In this document: positions 55,879 through 64,000 of the stretch, piece after piece
Position numbering within the stretch: position 1 is the first letter of the stretch
Layout: each line of letters starts with the position of its first letter
Notes under the pieces: model-generated
Told to the model about the DNA's origin: nothing
What the model saw: only the letters and a program-made list of their open reading frames with translations
Databases searched by the model: none
NCBI GenBank assembly: GCA_024509875.1
Contig: JAMPIV010014153.1
Location: 1-64,000 of the forward strand
Source of the DNA: Oreohelix idahoensis
Lineage: Eukaryota > Mollusca > Gastropoda > Stylommatophora > Oreohelicidae
Direction of reading: 5' to 3'
Length of the DNA stretch: 64,000 nt
Made by a program: the position numbers and the translations under genes

Positions 55879-56993
55879 GTTGACCTACATACTTGTTTCA
55901 TTGATTACACCAAAGCTTTCGATTGTGTACAACATCAGCAGTTATGGGCTATTATGAAAAATATGGGATTTCCAAACCACCTTATACAACTCATCGCACT
56001 GCTGTACCAAGAACAACAGGCAGCCGTAAGAATAGAGGGGGAAACATCAGAATGGTTTGAAGTACAGAAAGGAGTAAGACAAGGCTGTACCCTTTCCCCT
56101 TACCTGTTTAACATTTATGCCGAGAATATCATGAGAAACGTAAGAGATGACCAAGAACACACAGAGTTTGACTCATTTAACATCGGCGGGTACCAGATCC
56201 CGGAAATCAGATATGCTGACGACACAGTCCTCCTATCGACCAACCCAAAAGGACTTGAACAATTACTTCTGTCCACCAAAAAACACAGCGAGGCCCAGAA
56301 TCTATACCTAAACACCAAGAAGACCAAAGTATTGACAACAGACAAAGTAAAGACCAAACCAGAAATTGAAATTGATAACGAAGAACTGGAAAGTGTCAAT
56401 GAATTCGAATACTTAGGATCAATCATTAACAGCTCTGGCGACTGTGCAGTAGAAATTAAAAGAAGACTTGCAATTGCTTCACATAAGCTAATACAGATGA
56501 AAAACCTATGGCAAGGCACAAGCAAAGAAACAAAGTTACAACTGATCAGAGCATGTATATTCCCAGTAGCAACATACGGCTGCGAGACTTGGACACTCAA
56601 TAAAACAGTTGCAAAAAAGATTACATCATTCGAAATGAAATGCTACAGAAGGATGTTGAGAATACCCTGGACAGAAAAAAAGACCAACAGAGAAGTACTG
56701 CACTCACTAAACGTACAGGAACATTGGCTCCTAAATACCATCGCAATAAGGAAGCTGAAATTTTTCGGTCATATAAAAAGACATAATAGTCTGGAAAAAA
56801 CAGTGATGGAAGGCATGGTCCCTGGAAAAAGGGGAAGGGGTCGACCTAGACGACGGTGGACCCAGGACATCACAGAGAGTCTGAACTTGTCTTTGGCTGA
56901 TGCAGGTCGACTTGCCCAGAATCGTGATGCGTTCAGAGCAGCTGTAATGGAGACAACGTTCTGGAAAGAATATGTCACATGATGATGATGACT
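55879..56993 (+). pseudogene. 5'-truncated LINE with open RT C-terminal half
   Basis: Open without a break from about 55882 (CFIDYTKAFDCV, an RT palm motif) to the stop at 56980-56982; first Met at 55954 gives 342 codons. Motifs: GVRQGCTLSPYLFNIY, the RYADDTVLL active-site box (YADD at residues 87-90), FEYLGSIINSSGDC, YGCETWTLNK, FEMKCYRRMLRIPWTEKK, GKRGRGRPRRRWTQDI. A GATGATGATGAC tail follows at 56981-56992. The lack of frameshifts suggests a younger insertion than its neighbours. 5' truncation, typical of LINEs, removed endonuclease and the first RT motifs. Confidence 0.85.
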
Positions 56994-57875
56994 TTAAACT
57001 TACGATTTGTAGAAGTGATACGGTGTGGAAGTTTCGAATAATGAAAGTAATAATTGTTGAGTACCCTTTCACAAAATGTAACATTTAAGTCCAAAAGGAG
57101 AAGCGATTAGGTTAAGTGAATAAAGCGATTAGGCTAAGTGAACAAACTGGCTTTTATATTCGTAGTTTGAGACCTAGACGGAGAGTTTGCTCTCCTTTCG
57201 TTATTTTACACAAAAGAACAAAGCCAAGATCATTTCTGGCAAGCACGAGCGGAAATTACTGTGTGTGTGTTTGTTGCCTTAAATAGCATTTCAGATTAGA
57301 TCAATAGTTCTGATTGGCTGTAAAAGGGGTGCCCAACCTGATTGGGTACTGTACCTCATTGGCTTTTTGTAAACCTTCCCATAGGCCTACACCCTATTTT
57401 AATGTAATATTTTTTTTGTTTACGTCTAGAAATTACAATGCGTATACACGTAATAAAATAAATGGGAAGATTACTTAATTTCCTATAAAGAAAACGGTAT
57501 TCGGAACAAAACAGCATGTTTATTATTATCATAATTTTTTTTTTTTTTTTTAATCATGACACATTCAAATAAATTGGTGAGACACTTGATTCTGTTCAAG
57601 TCACTTAACAGTTTTATTGTTGGTGTAGTTTTTGGTAGAGATACCTACATGTTACGTTCAGCCTCCACTTTATTTCTTACTTGTATTTAACTGAAAGTAG
57701 GACTCGCCGGTCTTTCTAATACTTAACTTTATTCACCAACACTACCACTTTTGGAATACAGTAGGATAATATAGTTGTTTTTTTATTTTAAACTCATAAC
57801 GCCAGGGGATACACGGACCCTACGATGAGATCCCCTAGGCTAGAATAAATGAATTCATGAAGAACATTTCTCACT
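56994..57875. other. no gene seen
   Basis: AT-rich, with a T run at 57537-57551. No supportable coding region. Confidence 0.5.
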
Positions 57876-58194
57876 GATTCTATGACATAGTTGCCTAGAC
57901 GGTGCCAGACAAGTCCAGTAATGTGCACGATTCTATGACATAGTTGCCTAGACGGTGCCAGACAAGTCTAGTAATGTGCACGATTCTATGACATAGTTGC
58001 CTAGACGGTGACAGACAAGTCCAGTAATGTGCACGATTCTATGACATAGTTGCCTAGACGGTGCCAGACAAGTCCAGTAATGTGCACGATTCTATGACAT
58101 AGTTGCCTAGACGGTGCCAGACAAGTCCAGTAATGTGCACGATTCTATGACATAGTTGCCTAGACAGTGCCAGACAAGTCCAATAATGTGCACA
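57876..58194. repeat. 53-bp minisatellite, 6 copies
   Basis: Unit GATTCTATGACATAGTTGCC to CAGTAATGTGCAC. Unrelated in sequence to the 53-bp satellite at 37112 despite the same period. Confidence 0.95.
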
Positions 58195-58264
58195 ATACCT
58201 GGGGGTCCGTGACTAGGACCGAAGGGGTCTGCAATGTGCTGAAAACAAATATTTACAAAATATT

Positions 58265-58506
58265 AAACATAAAATCATATATAATTGTCGTAGATTTTTG
58301 ATAGGGGAATTAAGACTTGGGTTGGTCCCTTCTGAATAGATTAGAATGAGTGATAGCCACAGTGAGAGATGATAGTAGAAATAGATTTCCACGAGTGAGA
58401 TGGTAGAAATCAATAGAGGCTGTCTCTGAAATCGAGAATCTTTTCTCTCTTTTAACCTATCTTCTACAACAGATCTAGAGGAGTCAGACAGTCTATTGAC
58501 TACATA

Positions 58507-58603
<97 letters not shown>

Positions 58604-60504
58604 CCACTCACGTGCACACACACACACAATTGACGACATGTAGACGCACACACGTGGGAAAACTATAACAATGATTATATAGATATTTTGGAACGAGCTG
58701 ACCCGACACACTGATTAAGTTCAAGGGAATTTTTAATTATCAGAAAATTCCATCACAACACATAAAATTACAGCAAAGCATATACAAATAGTCATAAAGT
58801 CAATAAAAATGTTACAAGAATGATAGACCCACAGTATGGTCCTTTCCCTCGATGTATAGCCCACAGTCCTGTTAGAAGAAAAGTGATAGCCCTAAAGAGT
58901 CACGGATACATATGATTTAGTCTAAGTCTTCCCTTTAAAGGTATGAACAGACTTGGATACTCTGCTCTATCCTAAGCAAAAATATTTGTTAGCAACAAAA
59001 CTTGCATAAAGAAATTTAAGACAGCAAGAAAAACTGGGTGCAAAAATACCCCAATAAAGGAATCACTCAGTCCTGCATTCACTCGATTCAGTCATCAGGG
59101 ATCCCTGTCATACATTCTTACCTACAATCGTGCTGTTGTTCGCCGTCTGGCGCAAACTTTAGGACACTTCTCTACAGTGAATCTGTATTCTTTGGATAAA
59201 GAGAATCCCAGCTCTGCAGATACAGGTTTCTTCCACTGCTCCGGGGAGCATTCACTTCACCAGTTTATTTTAAGATTACTGTTAAGGTCACTTGAATCAA
59301 TTTGGGTAAGAAAGTTTAAACGGGCTCACAGTGTCAGAATCACGAGGTTTCCACTACTTAGGAAAAATGGCAGGTTTGTAACTTCGATCAAAGGTAAAAT
59401 TCTGGGTCACACCACAAGGTTTCAAAATCGTCGGAATGTTAGTTTCTTGTAATATGTTACTCGCCCCAAGGGCTGACATGTACTTGATGTTTTTATCAGG
59501 AAGAATTTAATCTGGCTCGGTAGGCGCAGTTATTTCATTAAAATATTAAAGTTCTTGTAAAGGTTAACACCAAGTCTTTAAGGAAAATGTTTTAGTTCTT
59601 CACAGATATTACTCGTGTACTCAACGCTGGCAAAGTTGGGTCACCCCCAGTTTTCACTGTATAAAGAAAGAACAACATATAAAATACTATACATAATATG
59701 TACTCCGGTTATAACTTACATTATAAACTGCAAGCGGAGAGCTTGACTTATCGTTTAAAACTTCCCGTGAAATAAGTTATATTCATAAAATCAGTCATTA
59801 TGAATTAGAAATACATACGTATTTCGTCAATACTCAGTGATGAATCTATGCAGTTATAAGTTAGTTTAAATATTCTCGACTGGTCAGTTAAATTGAATTA
59901 TTTATAGCTGCATGAGTTTTAAGCTAGAAGTTATAATTTATTCTGCTTTCCACTGAAACACGTCAGCTAGAGAATATAACAGACTTATAAATCAATCCTA
60001 CTGCACAAAAGAAACTAATGAAATAAATCGGCGATTAACCCTTAATCACTCACAAATAATACTAGATATCTAATATTTACCTCCACACAGAACTACAGAT
60101 TAAATACTACGAAACTAGAATCCTTCAATATAATGGTAGTCTAGAACTCGGCAAAATGTTGCCAAGAAACTCAGAACTTTTTCAATATACAAGATATTTC
60201 CTAGCCCGAGTGATCTGTCTACTGCGAATCTTGAGTATGAATGACTATTCTAAAACTCTCTCGAGTAGATATATCTTAAACAGACAAAGGATGCACGCTA
60301 TTTCGCAAACCCGAAATAGCACCGGAATCTCCCCCTCTCCTAACACTTCACATTAGCTCAGACCCTGCCATAACCTGCCAAAACGCGTCTTAACGCCTCA
60401 CACGACATGTGGCCGTTCTGAGCGATGCATGTCTGGCGCTTTCCACACCTCAGGGCACGCGACTGGCCGAAGGAGCGTGGTGTCAGGTGAAAATGTAGAT
60501 GATA
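58265..60504 (-). pseudogene. inverted-pair sequence X, minus copy (more decayed)
   Basis: Reverse complement matches 48780-50930 over its length: shared GACGAAATACGTATGTATTT, GGAAAGCAGAATAAATTAT, the GACCCAACTTT-GCCAGCG exon start, the GTGAATGCAGGACTGAGTGA segment coding the hydrophobic tail, and the TCTGTTGTAGAAGATAGG block beyond a TA microsatellite. Coding parts carry stops and shifts. Copy D has inserted at its 5' side at about 60505, so the homology may continue beyond D. A TA run lies at 58508-58600. Confidence 0.5.
58508..58600. repeat. (TA)n microsatellite in sequence X
   Basis: About 45 TA units at the same place where the plus copy has a short TA/T run (50690-50715), so the run expanded in this copy. 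Confidence 0.95.
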
Positions 60505-61310
60505 TGTCTGTTGCTGAGTTATTTGCCGGTTGAAGATCATGCACTGAGTATGGTTACTTTAGTGATCTCTTGTTAATCGTGCTTTGTTTAGTATTACGCG
60601 AATTAGGGTGAAGGTGTTCATACAACTCAGTAGCATGGTATGAAGAAGTAGTTCATGTAACTTGAACTCAGCAACATTAATGAAGTAATTAATTCCTTCA
60701 GATTGAGTCCGTAATATTTAATCACATGTACACACAGGATGATCATTTCAAATAGGAACAGAACATAAGTCCTTATAAGTCATGCATAAATTAATCAATA
60801 ACGTAGACTGCTGGTTTACGTGTCAATGTCCGTTTAAGGATACAATGCAGTATTGTCGTCAGAACATCACAGCTATATGCACGCGCAGCTAGACATGGCT
60901 ACCTGCCGACAGTGAGACTGCGAGTCTGAATATTTCATACGAATTTGACGATTATTCTTCTCCTTCTGAGAATTCTAGTTAAATACTAACCTCCATAAAT
61001 TTTCCTCTCATATAGAGTTCTAGGACTGACCCTGGTCCATCAAAAAAAATGCATATATAAATGGCTATATCATGCCATTGAATTGGAAGGTTAGAAAAAA
61101 CGCAGCTATTCAGCTTGGCGGTCAAGTAACAAAGGGTAGCGTTTCTTAGTTACCGACTGTGACCCAAACAACGCTATACACGTCATAATCGATCGTGTAT
61201 GGAGCGTTCAATAATTGAAACATCTATCGCAATATATTAAATGCCTTAACCTTTACAATTGCACGTCTGCTAACCTTTAGCAGACGGCGTTAATATCATA
61301 TACCGTAACA
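60505..61310 (-). repeat. 3' LTR of copy D
   Basis: Ends ATATACCGTAACA at 61310 like copy A. Middle part (GTGTCAATGTCCGTTTAAGG, 60821) matches copy C and not copy A. Perfect hairpin at 61264-61286. Confidence 0.8.
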
Positions 61311-62295
61311 ATTCCCTGTACACCGGGGGGAAAAAAATCGATAGATTTTTTTTCAAGATCTATCCGACTTAACAATTTTTCAAAAAAAAATTTAACACAA
61401 TTGTGACATATGGCCGACGATGTTCTGAGTAGAACCGTGTCGCGGTCATGTCAACTAACTATTTGTCATAGTCATCTAACATTAATCACATTATATATCA
61501 ATATTATACATATTATTATATCAACTAAATAAAATGTCCAATGTTAATAGTGAATGATAGAATTAAATTAAAGTAAGGTCTGTCGTATTAGTATGTCATA
61601 TAGGAATTAATTTGACTAATTAAAATTAAATTAATTAATTAAATTAAGAGATAAATTATTAAGATTCTAATGTAACGCGATGTTATGAGAGAAGAAAAAA
61701 CAAAATAAGTGAGAAGAAATAGAAAGAAATTCGAATATAAGTTTAACTTAATTGTGTGTGTTAAGTGTTAGTGAATAATAACTATCTAATTTAACTAACT
61801 AAATAATGTATAGGTACATAAAAAAAAAAATATTAATCTAATACTTGTGTGAGATTTATTTTCTCTTTTCATAATTTCTTCTTTTTATATTTCGTTCTCT
61901 TTTTTTTTTTTGTTCCCTCATTTCATTTTTTTCTCACATTTCATTTTATTGATAATAATTCAATTAAGAAGTTAAGTTAACTAATTAATTAGTATAGGAT
62001 ATGATGATCCATCCGTAGTCTTGATCCTGATGAATTCTTTTAGGCAAAAATGTTCAAACGTTTACGTTGGAAAGAAATGTCATTTATCCCAGCATCCAAG
62101 AATTAAGTGCACATAGGATAATAAGTTCGACTTGTCGTCAGATATTGTTCCATGATTGTTCAACGAATATTCATATATCGTGTATGGACGTTAGACGAAG
62201 TTTCAATGTCAATATGTATACCTTGATTGTCTTTAGTTCAATTCTGTGATGCATATAGTGTTCAATGTAGTGATGATTGACGTATTTTAGGAATG
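61311..62295 (-). other. 3' untranslated region of copy D
   Basis: AT-rich, aligned with 1814-2854 and 27355-28389; non-coding. Confidence 0.7.
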
Positions 62296-63415
62296 TCAAT
62301 GTTGATTATTCGTCGTCAATAGGATTACGTGACAACGCATCCGCCACAATGTTTTCAGTGCCAGGAATATGTTCAATGGAGAATTCAAATGGCTGTAGGA
62401 TGATTGCATATCTGGCGAGTTTTGGCTCTTATGGTTAGATCGACGCAAAGATGCTACAGCACGTTGGTCCGTCTGTATGGTGAAGGGAGCACCAAGTAAG
62501 AACTTTTCAAGTTTAGTTATTGCCCATATCACAGATAAAAGTTCCTTGTCCACTGTGGAATACTTTGTTTCTGCCGGCTTTAGCTTTCTTGATATATATA
62601 AGGTAGGATGTAGAATGCCATCATGGTTCTGGAGCAGGCATGCACCAATGCCGTAGTTACTAGCATCTGTTCGTAAGAAAAATCTTTTGGAAGCATCGGG
62701 AAGTCTTAAAATTGGTTCATGCGAGAACAAATTTATAATTTTGTTGAAAGTTTCATTGCATGTACCAGTCCATGTCACCTTCACCGGCATGTCTTTTTTT
62801 AACAATGAAGACAATACAGCCGTGATGGATGACAAGTTTGGTATGAATCTACTGTAATATTGAACAAGTCCTAACAAACTCCTGACCTGTTTCTTCGTCT
62901 GAGGAACTGCTATGTTTAGAATTTTGGAGACTGTACTAGGTAACGTTCGGATATATCCCGATCCAATGATATGTCCCAAAAAGGTTATCTCATTACACGC
63001 GATTTGCACCTTTGTAGGTTTAGCAGTTAGATGATAATTCCTTAGAGTGTCGAAAACATATCTAAGTCCCGAAACATGTTCCTCAAACGACGAACTAAAC
63101 AAGCATATGTCGTCAATATATGTAATAACGTCTGGTCTACCTGATAAAATTTGTCGCATCAGGCGAATGAAGGTAGCTGGCGCATTAACAAGCCCAAAAG
63201 GCATCACATTCCACTGGTATAGACCTTGTGGAGTGGAAAATGCGGTGTAGTACTTAGCCTTTTCGGTCAGTGGTATCTGCCAATAACCTTTAGTTAAGTC
63301 TATCTTACTAAATATAGTTGCGTTGGATAGACGTGGCAGTAAGTCGTCGATAAGTGGATGTGGTTCGCTGTCAACTATAGTCTTAGCATTTAATTTTCTA
63401 TAATCAACACATAAA
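62296..63415 (-). pseudogene. pol part: reverse transcriptase and RNase H (copy D)
   Basis: From LCVDYRKLNAKTIVDSEPHP through YIDD (about 63110-63121) to RNase H with RTDASNYG, DKELLSVIW and FTIQTDQRAVASL, so the third acidic residue is still in frame, unlike copy A. The frame then shifts near 62415 and the last 30 or so residues are not RNase H. Upstream, the RT start is removed by a deletion at about 63414. Confidence 0.9.
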
Positions 63416-64000
63416 AGAAGATTCTTCTTCCTGGATGACAGATAAGTTAGAATAATAACAAGTAGATACTGTGTTGTCATCTAGTTCATGAAAAATTGAC
63501 TGTAAGTGTTCAGGACGTGTATGAAATTGCTTGAGCATGTTAATATGAAATATCTTTTTGTGTCCCTTGATATCTAAGACGTAATCAACGTCGGAAATTT
63601 TATCAATGACTTTGTAAGGACCATTCCAAGATATCAATAATTTATTGTTATTGTGAGGAAGTAACACATAAGCCTCGTCGCCTGGGAATAATTGGCGTAA
63701 TCGTCGAGACCTATTTTGTAGAGATCGAGCCTTAGCTTTTGCAGCCTCAGAAGAAGCTGTTGCCAACTGGCAAGACTCAATAATGTTCTTCCGAAGATTA
63801 ATCACGTACTCGTAAGATGACTGAGTGTCCTGAGTCATCTCCGCGTCAATTAATAAGTCTTTTATTAGTCCCATAGGACCTCTTGGGGGAGCACCAAAAA
63901 CTAATTCAAAGGGAGAGAAGCCAGTTTGTTCATGCGGTACCTCCCGATAAGCAAATAGAACAGCTGGGAGTGCTCTGTCCCAGTCATGAGGGTGCTTAGC
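63416..64000 (-). pseudogene. pol part: integrase C-terminal region (copy D)
   Basis: Open to the window edge in a different frame from the RT part. Shows the FSPFELVFGAPPRGPMG segment after the integrase core, the basic tail and the WNGPY module, and stops being collinear with copy A at EEESSF. The Met at 63872-63874 is internal. Joined to RT by the 356-bp deletion (equivalent to 29507-29862 of copy A). Confidence 0.9.

Larger units (their letters stand above)
60505..64000 (-). mobile_element. Gmr1-like Ty3/gypsy LTR retrotransposon, copy D (3' part only)
   Basis: Minus strand, same family as A and C. LTR, 3' untranslated region and pol to the window edge. Left end placed at TGTCTGTTGCTGAG, where homology between the two copies of sequence X stops; TGATA at 60500-60504 would be the target duplication if so, which needs the other end to confirm. 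Pol carries a 356-bp deletion and a frameshift, so it is dead. Confidence 0.9.

Noticed and set aside
57876..58194. relation between the two 53-bp minisatellites
   Set aside because: Same period but no sequence similarity seen; taken as coincidence.
58213..58653. protein with a long YI repeat
   Set aside because: Reading of a TA microsatellite; same for 53259-53822 beyond about 53677.

Overview
This window is from an AT-rich, intron-era animal genome and is almost wholly made of transposable elements and tandem repeats; no intact host gene was recognised. The mix (Ty3/gypsy elements of the Gmr1 type, RTE-like LINEs with very short 3' ends, LINEs carrying RNase H, a tRNA-derived SINE, a Helitron-like element, hAT-, Tc1- and MITE-type DNA elements, many minisatellites) fits an invertebrate such as a lophotrochozoan, possibly a mollusc. 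That placement is inference; no single feature proves the phylum.

Four LTR retrotransposon copies dominate. Copy C (+) enters at base 1 and ends near 3757. Copy B (- strand, 14759-36658) is a complete element with two 1425-bp LTRs and a CCATG target duplication. Copy A (- strand, 26534-35614) is a complete element with two 821-bp LTRs and a CCTCT duplication, and it sits inside the 5' LTR of B. Copy D (- strand, from about 60505) runs off the right edge. A, C and D are one family by coding sequence; B is a related second family. A has a single 1612-codon gag-pol frame. In both families the pol order is protease, integrase, reverse transcriptase, RNase H, i.e. the Ty1/copia order in elements whose integrase has a GPY module and whose RT is Ty3/gypsy-like. 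This is the hallmark of Gmr1-like elements. Their Gag carries a SCAN-like capsid segment and, instead of a CCHC knuckle, a conserved CX2CX13CGH motif.

B is broken up by two later arrivals: a near full-length RTE-like LINE (21481-24709, 13-bp target duplication) in gag, and copy A in the 5' LTR. B also has frameshifts in gag and RT and an in-frame UAA between gag and pol. A has one visible lesion, a one-base indel in RNase H. LTR pairs differ at about 8 of 1425 bases (B) and 4 of 821 (A) by eye, so both insertions are recent.

Region by region: 3.76-14.75 kb holds a Helitron-like element, a LINE fragment invaded by a hAT-like MITE and a 41-bp minisatellite, small LINE tails and a SINE. 36.66-48.5 kb holds a 53-bp satellite with higher-order structure, a 24-bp minisatellite, LINE remnants, a miniature RTE derivative and a Tc1-type remnant inserted in a SINE. 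48.5-60.5 kb holds a 2-kb sequence present twice in inverted orientation, which looks like a decayed cysteine-rich protein gene or an unknown repeat, with LINE, SINE and MITE insertions between the two copies.
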